DNA of 64,000 nt from Verpa conica (GCA_033030425.1 JAUFSD010000025.1:744001-808000); one strand, 5' to 3'. Positions 24,801 through 35,909 are shown, counted from the stretch's first letter. Translations and numbers: made by a program. The notes: a model not told the origin generated them from the letters alone.

Positions 24801-26849
24801 GAGGTGGCTATCTTACTACACGCTACGGCTAGAGACTGTAGGCAATTACACCTCAGGGACATGCATAACCCTTATATATTAGTAATATTATTTGAATATA
24901 TCTTAGGGTCTTCTTGGTTTGGACATTACTCGCGACAATCTCTTTCATTTGGGTCTTCTTGACCTTCCAGATCGATCAAGAATTTCTAGATTCAGAATAT
25001 GTTATGATAAGACTAGGTCAATGTAAGTTTAACTACTTCAGCTCAACTGGGCGGTATTCCGAGATACCGTTTACATCACCCATGATCACTCGATATTAAC
25101 ATAATAATGTCCTAGCTGAAACCCAGAGTATTATGCTTAGACAAGACATAGGGTAGTAACCCTTCCATAGACTATGGAGTCTAGAGAGCTCTTATATGGG
25201 ATGCTTTTAAAAAAAGAATATAAAGACTATCTTCTATGGAAGCATATATATATTGGTCAAAACCAAATATACTGCCAGTTGTAAATTAAAGACAAAAGCG
25301 CTGGATGTCAGCGCTTGTACGTACGAGTATTTTTTGCTGAATTTAGTACTCTGTACTTAGACAACTCCAAGTTACCATTAGTTTACTAAGCCACTAGCAA
25401 GGTGGCAAAGTGACTCGACTATCGAACGCACTATTGAGAGGTAATTCACTCTTCGCACCAACCTAAGAATCTTATTTTTTTTATCATCAAAGGTAAGACT
25501 ACAGGAGGACCACTATAATATAATAATAAAAATGAGAAGAGAGAGAAAATACCCGCTTTTCTTTCAGGTTGGGGAAATTAGCTAGCAACTTGAGTTGAGA
25601 AACCTTTATCTTACTTCGACTTATTTACCAAAGATTCTCTCACCTGTCTCAGTAGGTGTGTTTTGATTTAAGGACAAAGTGTTGAACTCAATAAAATAGC
25701 ACTTACGTACAGGTGCTGAAGTCTAGCGCTTTTGTATTTGGTTGGTGGACGAGATTAATTTAAGATACTCTCTATGCTAAGCATTTGAAAATGGGCTAGT
25801 GCCAAGGAATACCGCATTCCCAAGTTGTATCTATCCGTTTTTAAGTCAGGTACTAATCCCGCGCACAGCCCCCGGCCAATGATTAGTTTTGCTGCGTTTA
25901 GGGGATTGGGCACGAGACTAGTCAGGTACCAATAGCTGTCTGATGTTGCTTCCCCCATAAAGAACGCTGAGTACCTCTTCTACTTACACTTACGTACGTG
26001 TGCCAGGATGATTGACTGGGGAAGCAGGGAAGTAGTAGAATAACCCCCCCTCCCCTTACTGAAAGATCTCTCAAACCTTTACTATACACCCTAGAATTTT
26101 CAGTAGACTCGATTAATGCGTTCAATATTTAATGCTTCTGGAATCATCTAGACAGAGAATTGAATATAGTCAACTTAGGACCTGGTCTCCGCCCCTCTGT
26201 TGTGGTTACACGTTCAGCAGTCATGTAGAGATACCAGAATCTCTTTTGTTCTTAGAAAAGAATACTCTACCAACCGTTAGTAGAAATCTTACCAATAATG
26301 GTGAAAAAATATGTATATATTGATAAGGGGTATTTCCTGAACATTAACCATAGGGAGTCTTTTGGTTAAACTAGTCGTGTGTAGTCTGTATAGATTAAAA
26401 TCTGGAGTTAGAGGTAAGTCAATGCTTTTATACGAGGAGTTGGTGGGATAGGTTAATCTATGGGATTAGCAACTTCTTTATCGTATGCCGAGTTTTATCC
26501 ATCTATATAGAATACAATACGGGTCGTGATATAGTGAGAGGGGTTATATCGACTATATTCCAAACTTCACTAGAAATTGTCTGTAGCGGTAGAAGGGGCA
26601 CTAGTGCCGGAGAAAGTAACATAAAATTACTTGTGAATTATTTATTGTATCAAGAGTAGATGGATTAAGAATCATTGGGGTGATGGTGTTTATGTGGGGT
26701 CTTTCAATGACGAGTGATATCTCAAATAGCCCAACCCATATTCCCAGTCTAGATATACATGTATTATTGATTACTATATAATTGTTCAACTACAAATACA
26801 CTCTCACGGCCATGACCAGCACTTGCTATGGAAGTCTTAAAAAGTACAA
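15814..26849. other. Gene desert (~11 kb)
   Basis: No supportable coding sequence on either strand. The longest ORFs (e.g. 139 codons near 21.7-22.1 kb, 117 codons near 16.2-16.5 kb) show no family motif, signal peptide or domain and do not extend by splicing. Small features: a CA-rich microsatellite at 15988-16012 and about three 11-bp repeats of GATAGAGGGG type at 18968-19000. I see no clear terminal repeats, tRNA or transposase remnant. It looks like old, decayed intergenic or transposon-derived DNA. Confidence 0.5.
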
Positions 26850-28133
26850 CTAGCTTTCATAACCCCTATCACTTCTCAGCCCCTCATCGTCACTGCCTAT
26901 ATCCATCCTATCGGTACTCTGTTCCTCCTCATCATCTTCCCCTCTCTCCACACCTTCAGGCACATCTGCTCCTTTCTCCCTGACCTTTTCAAAGCATTGT
27001 TTCGCCTCAGCTATCGCCTTCTCTCTTTTATTCTTATCCCCACCCTTCCCTCGCTCTAGATCAGCAATCCAGTTGCAGACCATACCTCTCAGCAGCCATA
27101 AGCTCAGAATATCTGACCAAGGCGGCGTCATCATGAGTGACTCTAGTTGTTCCTTGATTTTATCCGGATGCAATTCCGGGTTTTTCTCCAGCATCGGGTT
27201 TCTCTCAAAGACTGGCTTCGGGTCCTCTGAGTAGGGGGAGAACTTGACCAACAGAGTGAAAAAGGCCGGGTAGAATTCCAGCACTGATGGCTTGAGTCGA
27301 CGTTTTGATCTCTTGGTTGGGTTGGTAGATTTTGTAGCCGAGACAATGGCTGGATGGTGGATGTGGACACGGCGGTGATAGGGGTGGAGGAGGATCAAGC
27401 GGTTGAGGAATTCGATTGCTTTTGCGACGTTTTCAGGGCTAGGCCCAGTCCTTGTTTGATTCTTTAGGGGTGAGGTTTTCTCTTTCTCCACTGCCTCCAG
27501 AACCTCTTCCCTTTCTCCCCCCATCAGTTGGTCCTCGTTTTCAGTTCTAGAGTTGAATTCAGGCCGCCGTAGTAATATCTCCAAACCAATTCCCCACATT
27601 CTCCGCAGATCAACGTCTTTGCACCGGATCAATAGCCCATATGCACGACTCGCTCTAGCGAAATCACCCTCCATAAGCGAGCGGTGGAGAACGGCCGTTA
27701 TGACCGTCAAGTGCTTTATCCGTAACGAATATGGTTCCTGCGGAGGAGGGGGGAGATTATGGCTAGCCAGGATCTCGGCAAACCGTTTCGTATGGCCGCC
27801 GCGACGAGAGATGGGATTAAGGTACCCATCCTCCGAGCCAGCCTCCGAGTCCGACGCTTCCCCGTTTTCCCGCTGGAGTTGCTCATCTGGAGACGTAAAC
27901 GCGATAGGGGCCAGCGATGATGGCGGGGGAGGGGAACTGTGGGGTTTGTTTACAGGAGTCCATCCAGTTCGAGGGTCTTCGTGCGGCTGTGACGGTGGTG
28001 AAGGACGGGATTCCCCGGCGGGCAGGTCAGGATCCGGGTCTGAGCGACGGCGTTTCCGCTGAGGTTTCTTCTTTTCGTTGCGTGGCCATACAGGGAGGGT
28101 GAAGAATGAGTGCTGCTCCTTGGAGGGCTCCAT
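26850..28133 (-). CDS. rrn11: RNA polymerase I initiation factor Rrn11-like
   Basis: A 427-residue protein when started at the ATG at 28133 (MEPSKEQHSFFTLPVWPR). An in-frame ATG at 28202 would add 23 residues, but those codons overlap a TGASTC cluster that looks like promoter, so I prefer the shorter form. The N-terminal 110 residues are Pro/Ser-rich and disordered. The core, about residues 115-190, carries HTKRFAEILASHNLPPP and RIKHLTVITAVLHRSLMEGD followed by FARASRAYGLLIRCKDVDLR, the TPR-like signature of fungal Rrn11. The C-terminus is acidic. Rrn11 belongs to the core factor (with Rrn6 and Rrn7) that recruits Pol I to the rDNA promoter in the nucleolus. The gene shares an upstream region with ARG2. 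I see no intron. Confidence 0.8.
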   Translation of the reverse strand: MEPSKEQHSFFTLPVWPRNEKKKPQRKRRRSDPDPDLPAGESRPSPPSQPHEDPRTGWTPVNKPHSSPPPPSSLAPIAFTSPDEQLQRENGEASDSEAGSEDGYLNPISRRGGHTKRFAEILASHNLPPPPQEPYSLRIKHLTVITAVLHRSLMEGDFARASRAYGLLIRCKDVDLRRMWGIGLEILLRRPEFNSRTENEDQLMGGEREEVLEAVEKEKTSPLKNQTRTGPSPENVAKAIEFLNRLILLHPYHRRVHIHHPAIVSATKSTNPTKRSKRRLKPSVLEFYPAFFTLLVKFSPYSEDPKPVFERNPMLEKNPELHPDKIKEQLESLMMTPPWSDILSLWLLRGMVCNWIADLERGKGGDKNKREKAIAEAKQCFEKVREKGADVPEGVERGEDDEEEQSTDRMDIGSDDEGLRSDRGYES

Positions 28134-28485
28134 CTGGCTGCCTCTGGGGAGGGTCGTGAGTCGTGAGTCGTGACTCGCCCTCTGCCTCATGCCAGGGCCC
28201 ACTGCACCGTTATCTAATCAGATGCTGTAAAGTACACGGCGTGGGGTAATCACATGCATGGCAGCAGCGTGGGATATGCCGATTTGCATGAATTTATTTA
28301 GATTACATGCATGGAGGAGAGAATAGATATCCATTGCGCGGGATATAAGACGGGATATAAAAGCCGTTTGCGTTTCGAGTGACCGTGACGTACACCAAAC
28401 GACATATCTCGTCTGCCCCTCCTCCCTTTAAAACCTCTCGCCGTGGCTTTCCTCCCTCCGCAAGTCATTGTGGCATCCAGGCATC
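28134..28485. promoter_or_regulatory. Divergent RRN11/ARG2 promoter
   Basis: The 352-bp spacer between the two start codons. A TATAAAAG box at 28356-28363 lies 123 bp before the ARG2 ATG and fits ARG2 transcription. From about 28385 to 28485 there is no ATG, so the inferred ARG2 leader has no upstream ORF. The TGASTC cluster lies at the RRN11 side. Confidence 0.55.
28157..28176. promoter_or_regulatory. Cluster of three Gcn4/CPC1-like sites
   Basis: TGAGTC (28157-28162), TGAGTC (28164-28169) and TGACTC (28171-28176) sit in a row at exact 7-bp spacing, between RRN11 and ARG2. TGASTCA is the binding site of Gcn4/CPC1, the activator of amino-acid biosynthesis genes; each site here lacks the final A. 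ARG2 is a classic target of this control. Binding is inferred, not shown. Confidence 0.5.
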
Positions 28486-30665
28486 ATGGGCTTTCTCCCA
28501 GTAGAGGTGGCAAGGCTCAATGCTGCGGGGGTGGTGTCGCGCCGTGTGGTGAGTCAATCTTCACAAAGTACCTTCAGTCCTACAGCTGACCGGGTATCAG
28601 GTTACGGGGAATTCCTCTCGACTGAGGTCTTTCACGACAGGTCTGCAATTGATGCAGGAAGAACTGGGACTCAAGAGAGAGAGTAGAGTTGACACTCGTC
28701 CTGCAGTCTCGGGGAAGTCACAGAAGACTGTCGAAGACAGAGTTGGTTTGCACCTTTTTATCCCCCTCCTCCTCTGGCCGGGTTTTCCTTATTTCCTTCT
28801 CCGAGGAATAATATAGACCACAGAATAATACACATCCTGAGTCTCTGTACATCTTGTCTACCGCTCCTTCTCCTCTCTAGTCACGAACGATCTTTGACAA
28901 GAGATTTCTACGCCAGGAGTTGTATCTCTCAGTTCTCTCTTCAACCTCGACAAAGCGTGAGGCCCGCTCCTATCTCCAGCGGTTTACTCCCTCTCTTGCT
29001 GCAGAAAAGGTCCCCAAAAGCCCACGCTCCCCTGCAATCTTAAAGTACCTGAAGGAGTCCTCCTTTACACAAGCAGATATCACGTCTCGAAATCAAAGCT
29101 ATGTTGAGCGACTCCACGAAAACCATCCCCCGCCAGCCCTAACAAACTTATCGCCTACTTCAGGGTTCTTCATCCCAGAGATTACGGCAGAGGAGATTCA
29201 CATTGGTCTGGTGAAAATCCGGGATGTGAGTAGTATAGATGATGCAACCCTCCGAGGAATCGGCCGAACACTTAGCCAGCTGAATAGGCTCGGCCTCTGC
29301 TCTATCGTCATCGTCGATGAAGCACCGCCGGCAGACGCATCCAACGAGTCCCTGGCAGTATGGCGTAAACTCGTAGAGTCCCAAGCAAATCGTGTGGTTA
29401 CCATGATCGAAAGAGAAAGAGGTCAAGCAAGACGTGTGGACGGGTGTGTCACAGTAGCTGAAGGAACATCTCCAAGAGTCACAATTCCGGGTCTTCTCAT
29501 CGCACCTTTATCTCGTGGCCTAATACCTGTCTTAGCACCAGTTGCTTTCAACCCTACCCAGAAGATTGTCCCGATCACTGCAGATGAGTTGGTCCTCTCA
29601 ATCACCAAGTTACTTTCCACCAATTCTCCCGCCGAGTCCATCACTCCACCTATAGAGCAGCCAATCTCACTGGACCGTCTAATCTTCCTCGACCCCCTCG
29701 GCGGGATCCCCTCGAATGACCGGCCCTCCGGCGCCCACGTCTTCATCAACATGGAGCAAGAATACCAGGATATCTCTACGCAACTCACCACCACCACCCA
29801 ATCCACCCACCACCTCTCCAACCTCCACACCCTCCGATCTGCACTGTCCACCCTTGCCCCAACGACCTCTGCAATCATCACCACCCCCTCCCTTGCTGCT
29901 GCCTACGCAAACCAACCCATACCCTCAAGCGCACAAAGAAGTACAGAAAAAAAGGACAAAAACCCACTAATCCACAACCTCCTCACAGACAAACCCGTCA
30001 TGAGCTCGTCCCTCCCAGTGCACACACAGTACCGGGGTACCCTTACCACACTGCTCAAACACGGAATCCCGCTCACAGTCCACAACTCTGGCATTAAACT
30101 CACGGATCCCAGAATCGACTTGAAGAAGCTAGTAGCCCTTGTCGAGGACTCCTTCGGAAAGAAGCTAGACGTTGAGCATTACTTGAACCGTATGAACGAC
30201 AATCTAGCTGCGCTGATCGTGGCAGGCGATTACGAAGGCGCCGCGATCGTCACATGGGAGTACCCGGGTGAGGGGAGGAAAAAGGTCTGTTACCTTGATA
30301 AGTTTGCGGTGTTGAAGCGCTCACAGGGTACGGGTGGGGTTGCGGATGTGGTGTTTAAGCGCATGGTGGCGGGTGTGAACAATGGCTTGTTTGAAGGTGT
30401 AGAGGGCATCGTGTGGAGGAGTCGGAGGTGGAATCCAGTCAATAAATGGGTAGGTCTATTTACTTTACTATTAGTGGTAGTTTTATGTGTGTGGAGACTG
30501 ACTAGAGTGGGATAGTACTTTGAGAGGGCAAAGGGGACATATAAAATCCCTGATAGCGGGTGGACCATGTTCTGGACAACGCAGAATGAAAAGATTTGTC
30601 AAGAGCGTTTCTTGGACTATGAGATGGTTTGTAAAGGGATTGAACCAAGTCTGAGGGATGAATAG
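28486..30665 (+). CDS. arg2: N-acetylglutamate synthase, mitochondrial (Arg2)
   Basis: First enzyme of arginine/ornithine synthesis: acetyl-CoA + glutamate to N-acetylglutamate, in the mitochondrial matrix. Exons 28486-28548, 28881-30449 and 30516-30665 give 593 residues. The long ORF has no ATG of its own at the right place; exon 1 supplies MGFLPVEVARLNAAG, an Arg-rich targeting-type start joined in phase 0 to SRTIFDKRF. LYLSVLSSTSTKREARSYLQ is the usual fungal start of the mature protein. The middle is the kinase-like domain (FIPEITAEEIHIGLVKIRDV; LIFLDPLGGIPS). The C-terminus is the GNAT acetyltransferase (NDNLAALIVAGDYEGAAIVT, VCYLDKFAVLKRSQGTGGVAD, VEGIVWRSRRWNPVNKW). Splicing of intron 2 restores YFERAKGTYKIP...WTMFWTT, which is missing from the unspliced ORF. 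No attenuator-peptide uORF is visible in the leader. Confidence 0.88.
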
Positions 30666-31539
30666 GGTTTATTGTAAAGTATTGTTTTCTTTTCTTTTCT
30701 TTCTTTTCTCATATTAGCGGGCTATCGACATCGCAAAAAATAGCGGGATATCTAAGTCTTCCTTGGTATTTCTTTTTTATGTTCTGGTTGGGCATATGGG
30801 CTGGCGGGTTAGAATTGGATTGTGGAGGAGTTTATTTCTTCTTCCTTGGCTGGGCTAGTAGCTTTAGTATTATGTTTGGGGCGGAAATTTGCTAAGGGCT
30901 AAAATGCTATAACTATGAATCACCTTGTGTATTCGTACTCTAGTTGTATTCACTCTTCCTACAGATTTTTCAAGCTTTAAAAAGCATCGAGCCGAGTGGT
31001 TAGGGTTTCAGGTTCCGGCTCGCCCGATACCTTTTAAATTGGCTAGTACATGTAGTATACTCATGTGAAGTAGAGCAATACACTGCCATGTTATGTAGGT
31101 GTCCTAACTAGTACTCCTCTATTTTATATATCAGAGGGTTTATTCATTCGGATACTGAGCTCTATAAGCTTGTCAACAAAAGCCAGCAAGAAAAGGGACT
31201 ATCGGCACTCTACCGCCAAGCTCAAGGCATCATAGTTGATCACCAATCTTCTTCACACGTCATCACTCGTCCCCAACCTCCAACCGCTTCCAAGTCCTAG
31301 ACCGCAAAACATTACCCCACAGTTCTGTTCCGGCCTTAGCCTACAATACATCTCATGGTATATGAAATTTTCACCTAGCCAACCACCACGACCTGCATAT
31401 TGGATGCCTTAATGCACAGCCTGCTGACTAACCAACAATAACCAATACGAAAAAAAAAACATTCATCTGCTAGATTCCCAACTAACAATTCTCCCCACAA
31501 ACCCACCTCAAGCGCAAAGAAAGAAAGAAAAAGGGAAAG
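30666..31539. other. Intergenic between ARG2 and the zinc-finger/RRM gene
   Basis: No gene. T/C-rich sequence follows the ARG2 stop. At about 30988-31023 a piece resembles the D-arm region of a Ser/Leu tRNA (CCGAGTGGTTAGGG) but does not fold into a full tRNA. The last 200 bp are CA-rich leader-like sequence with a poly-A run before the next ATG. Confidence 0.5.
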
Positions 31540-33776
31540 ATGGCATCAGTCTTAATAGAAAACCCAACAGCTACTACAAGTGTCATTCTACCGCACCTAG
31601 ACTGGACCTGTCCGATATGCGAGAAGGCAATGCAGATGGGATCCCAGCGGACTCACCTACTAGGTAGGAAGCATATCGCTATGGTTGAAAAGTACGGCGT
31701 GCAGGAGAAACATCTGGAACTACTTCAATCATCTCAGGAGGTGCTGCTTCAGACGGGTAAGTATACTGTGAAAGACCTACCAGAAGTTGATTTGAAGCAG
31801 CCTTTGCCTCCAGTGGGTGTGTCGTTAGATCCAGATGTAAGATCTTTTTTTTTTTTTTTGATTCTTCTTGTAGGGTTGTTGGTGAATTGACAATTTTTTG
31901 TTGGTAGATCTCGTACCTGAGGATGAAAAAGGAAATGGAACATTATGGGAACCCCCAGGAAGCATCTCAAAACAAAGACACTATAATTGTGCCAGGAGGT
32001 CAAGGTTTAGAAACAGACCTACCGGAGGTTGATCTGGTGAACACCACTTATACCTTTAACCTAACATTGTTGCTCCTCAAGTATATATACTGATAGCCCT
32101 CCTTTAATAATCTCAGCCTATCACAGATCCCCGTAACAGCCCCCGTAGGAAATCCATGCTTAAAAGATATGGGCAGGTTTTAGACCCTTGGGTCGAGCCG
32201 GAGGAACCTGGAAATCCTTCCGCAGTTCTCGTAGCCTTAAAGGCTGCCCGATATATTAAAGATTTCAGTACCTTAAACTACCCTGTCGACATTCAACCAC
32301 CGGGAATGGCTTTCAATCCAACCAGAACGCTTCTATACGAGAGAGAGTTCTTGTTACAGTTCCAGACAGTCTTTACCGAAAAGCCTACTGTTAGCTGGGA
32401 TAAGAAGATACTCTGGGCCTTTGGGGATCCTGCGACCGCTCGAGCTCAGACTTCTCGTACCCCTTCTGGTGTCGGTCCTGGTACAAAGGCTAGAAGACCT
32501 AGTGTTGATTTTGTGGGTGTTTTGGGTTCCTTCAACCCCAGCACCCCTATAGTAAACCCCTTCACGAACGTAAAGAATTATGCACAGAGCTCCGGAAACG
32601 TAAAGTCGAACCCACCACCTATTAGCGCATTTAGTCCCCCCGCGAAAGTCAGCCCTACCGGGCAGTCCTCTCAGTTTCGGTTCGATCAATGGAGGTCAAA
32701 TCGAGTAACCGCTAACCCATTTTCCGCGGCGGCTAACAGACCTCCCACTGTTCTGCCAGAAGCAGCTGATTTGCAGACGGCTCCAGGAGACCCGTTCGGA
32801 AGCCTAGAAAAAACCCAGAGCCCTAGAACAGGGAACCGCTCCTCGCGTGGCACAAAGCGTGGATCGAATGGATCTGGTAAAATCGATCCACCTACCACAG
32901 TCACTGGTAACGATAGCGTTGGTGGTCTCACTAAGAGTATGTTTGGATATACATAATCCTTACCCTAAAATTGATTAGTGTCTGACACTTTCTGTTTTAA
33001 TTCTAAAGACGACGGAAATGAGCGTACACCACCCAGAGAACTATACCCTGTCCCTGATGAACCTCCTTATAACGCACTTGTTGGGAACCTCGCCCCCGAC
33101 ACCACTGAAGAAAAGATCGCGGAATTCTTTTCACAGTGTGATTTTATGAAAGTCAAACTTATACATGATAAGGATGATGATCACTTTAGAGGCTTTGGGT
33201 ATGCTCAGTTTAATACTAAGGAAGGGTTGGTTGCAGCAGTAGGATTAAACGGTACTCGGGTCTCTGGGAAGAATATCAGAATCAATATTGCAAAGCCACG
33301 TAAGATACCTTTGATCTGTGATATTATTATTATTTCTTATTGAGACGGGACTGAAGTATATAATAGCTACAAAACCTTCAGCTCAGATTATTAATCCACC
33401 TACAAACCCCCTAAACCCAACTGAAGCAATACCAACACCTCCGCCTACTGTAGTGAAGCCCCGAACTACACGCCCAAAGACATGGAGTGATTTATTAAAC
33501 TCAACCAAGGAATCTCGCACAGCTAAGGTCCCACTACAAACCCACACAAATAGGGTGATTTTGACGCCTTCTGTTCATGAGGGAGGAGTGCCGCTAAGAA
33601 AATCTAAAGAAAAGTGGTATTGCGCGATCTGTTCTTGTACCACTGGGCTAGATCAGAAAGAAATGCATCTTGCTGGCGTAAAACATGCGGAAAACCTTAG
33701 GTCTCACAACACTACTGGAGGTTCTGATGAACGTAAGCTTACGGGAAGTCGCCTCCCTGGTGGCACAAACCATTAA
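31540..33776 (+). CDS. ZnF - eIF4E-binding motif - RRM - ZnF chimeric protein
   Basis: Five exons: 31540-31836, 31908-32036, 32117-32936, 33009-33299 and 33367-33776. The introns are 71, 80, 72 and 67 nt and frame is kept throughout (648 residues). Order: a U1/matrin-like C2H2 finger near residues 25-46 (CPICEKAMQ...H...H). Then a block with YEREFLLQFQTVFTEKP (about residue 217), which matches the YxxxxL-phi eIF4E-binding motif and its context in fungal eIF4G. It is followed by a Ser/Pro-rich, eIF4G-like segment. Next an RRM near 435-510 with ALVGNLAPDTTEEKIAEFF (RNP2 region) and FRGFGYAQF (RNP1), the eIF4B/eIF4H style, ending NIAKPRK-like. Last a second finger, WYCAICSCTTG...H...H. This suggests an RNA-binding, eIF4E-linked translation or mRNP factor. 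Each module is recognisable; the combination is not one I know. It could be a lineage-specific fusion. Confidence 0.8.
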
Positions 33777-34419
33777 ATCACTAAATGTAGGTTGGAAGAC
33801 GCAATGGGGTTTGCGTATGATATCGATACAGAGCTGTGCAGATGGTGGTGATAGTAGGTGACGCGGTCATGGGTCGGGTGAGGATAATTATTAGTAGACC
33901 TTTAGTGGGAGATTCATTCGATTATATCTCGTATTGAGGATAGGTTATTATAGGCTTTTGGTATAGCTCGCGAAGAGCTTCAGCAGGGCTCTTTATTGAT
34001 CGAGTTTCTTTCCTATATAAAGACAAAAATATTCGCTTTATGTAGCTATATAGAACGGCTTAGACTGTTTTCTGCTAAGTGGGAAAATCATAATGACTAC
34101 TTCGCTTTTAGCCCTATAGCGACTAGATATACAAAAGTACTTACATGTGCTTATAACAGCGTATATCCCGGCATCCCCTCTAGACGATAGCCTTCTAGAC
34201 TATGATGAGGAGTATGAGAGTGATATAGCAGCCTACAAGAAAACCTCCCCCAATGCCTATCAAACTTTCTGGTTGCATGGATTCGACCGTCCCAGCAACT
34301 AAAGGCGGAATCTTACTCTCCCTTTGGAAAGGTCTTTGTTTCTGGGAACGCTTGTCGTTCACTCTTCGCCTCTAGCTTCAGGTAGCGTTCGCCTCGCTTT
34401 ACTTATTAATGAGACTCCT
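33777..34419. other. Intergenic
   Basis: AT-rich DNA downstream of the zinc-finger/RRM gene. No ORF, RNA gene or repeat that I can support. Confidence 0.45.
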
Positions 34420-34479
34420 CCTACGGAGGCCTATAACGGAAAATCCACCATGTTAAAGAAAGTTGAAATTGAAAATTCA
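34420..34479. repeat. Degraded end of the outer MITE family
   Basis: CTACGGAGGCCTATAACGG and the following bases, including GAAATTGAAAATT, match the left terminal repeat of the element at 4216-5126 with several substitutions. No second end is recognisable nearby, so this is a solo remnant. Confidence 0.6.
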
Positions 34480-34737
34480 GTGAGTTGCAGCCAAACAGCA
34501 GATCCGGTTTGATGGTGGATAGAGTCTTGACTTGGTGTAGGTTATTGAAGGGGATATTGTCTAAAATAAGTTACCCCTAATAATAATATAAACAAATCCA
34601 ACAGTAAGAACATCAGCAAACCTTTTCAAATTCTCTCCTGAACATTCTGAGACTCAAATTCCATCATGTGAACTTTTTTTGAATTTTCATATGATTGAGT
34701 CAAATTCTTCAGAATATACTCTGATATATTAGGATTA

Positions 34738-34964
34738 GTATTCGTCATGAGGCGATTTGGGGCGGTTTCTGGGATAATGAACCCCATAATGGGGGGATAA
34801 CCGGTGGGGCCCCGTTGGGCCCACTGCAGTTAATTAGGTTAAATTGAGGTTAATAGAGGATTTTGAAAGAGCAAACCCAACCCGGTTGGGGAATGGGGCG
34901 GTTCGGGGCGGTTTCTTGGCGTGGTTCCCCGGTTTGGGGAGACCGACCCCTCCATGACAAACGC
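34738..34964. mobile_element. Second copy of the TA-flanked MITE family
   Basis: A 227-bp shorter, diverged relative of the element at 4591-4932. Ends GTATTCGTCA and TGACAAACGC are flanked by TA (34736-34737 and 34965-34966). It shares the internal blocks GGGGGGATAACCGGTGGGGCC, CACTGCAGTTAATTAGGTTA and GGGGCGGTTTCTTGGCG with that copy, and lacks part of its left half. Confidence 0.8.
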
Positions 34965-34966
34965 TA

Positions 34967-35160
34967 TACATACTTCACATACCATTTGCCATCACTCATA
35001 GTAGACCAAGTAATAATACATACCTCACTCACCGTTCACCATAACTCACGGTGAACCGGATAGTAATACATACTCCGCTCACTATTCACCGTAACTTGCG
35101 GTGAACCGGGTAGTAATACATACATTACTATTCTGTTCACCATTACGTTACATGAATTAA
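34967..35160. repeat. Minisatellite with palindromic units
   Basis: About three and a half copies of a roughly 50-bp unit built on AATACATAC and TAGTAATACATAC. Two central units hold near-perfect palindromes with GTTCACC or ATTCACC facing GGTGAAC or GGTGAAC arms across an 8-9-bp spacer. The last unit is eroded. It abuts the MITE copy at 34738-34964. Confidence 0.65.
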
Positions 35161-35557
35161 AAAGTAATATACATTTTATTAACTAGTTTATAAGCCACTT
35201 TCATCTTTTTTCTTCAACTACATACACCATACCTATACATCATTTTCTCTCACCATCATGAATGCCCCATTTGGACTTACCAAAACAAGCAGAATTAGAC
35301 AAATTAAAAAACTTCTTAAAGCTTAAGCTGCAGCCCAACCTGCACCTACTCATGAACCAGTAGTTATTACTCAGCCACCTTCAGCCCCTTCTAAGCCTTT
35401 TGCAATCTATCTTGTCTGCAGAAAATATTTTAATCACCAGCCCCACTCCAATACTGCCCTTTGACAATACCTTTTTTATAACAAGTAATTTGATGAAGAT
35501 CATCTTCTTGCACACCAAGCTAAAAAAGCGGCAATCCTTTCTGCATCAGGTAATAAC

Positions 35558-35831
35558 TGTTGAAATTTTGTCACTCGCCAAGTGATTGTCACTATGATAC
35601 CGGCCTCACTTGCCTGTTTAGGTAACTGAGGACAACGGACTTACGGTGCAACTATTTGACCGACGGATGAATGTGCTCCGATTACCCGGACTGGTATCGG
35701 ATAGTTTATTGTGCCGGTTGGCTAACCGGGTAACTGTTATTTACAAATTTTCTTTGGCTATATAAGATTAATGGTTTGCTTTGTATTTTAAGTTCTTTAA
35801 TTTAGTTCTTTATCAGCGCATTCTTTCTTCA
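35558..35831 (+). repeat. 5' LTR of the Copia element
   Basis: 274 bp, TG...CA ends. It contains GGCTATATAAG as a TATA-like promoter about 70 bp before the end. It differs from the 3' LTR at five positions. Confidence 0.95.
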
Positions 35832-35843
35832 GGTTATGAGCCC
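35832..35843 (+). other. Primer-binding site (initiator tRNA anticodon region)
   Basis: GGTTATGAGCCC directly follows the 5' LTR. It is the exact complement of GGGCTCATAACC, the anticodon stem-loop of fungal initiator tRNA-Met. That matches half-tRNA priming as known for Drosophila copia rather than priming from the tRNA 3' end. Confidence 0.65.
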
Positions 35844-35909
35844 GGAGAATTCTTTTGAGTACAGCAATATCACTATATTCCTCCTCACCGATAAACAACT
35901 ATTTTCACA

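Noticed and set aside
27553..28102. 169- and 61-codon ORFs opposite RRN11
   Set aside because: Antisense shadows of a GC-rich coding region.
30988..31023. tRNA-like CCGAGTGGTTAGGG
   Set aside because: Only a D-arm-like piece; no acceptor, anticodon or T-arm pairing found.
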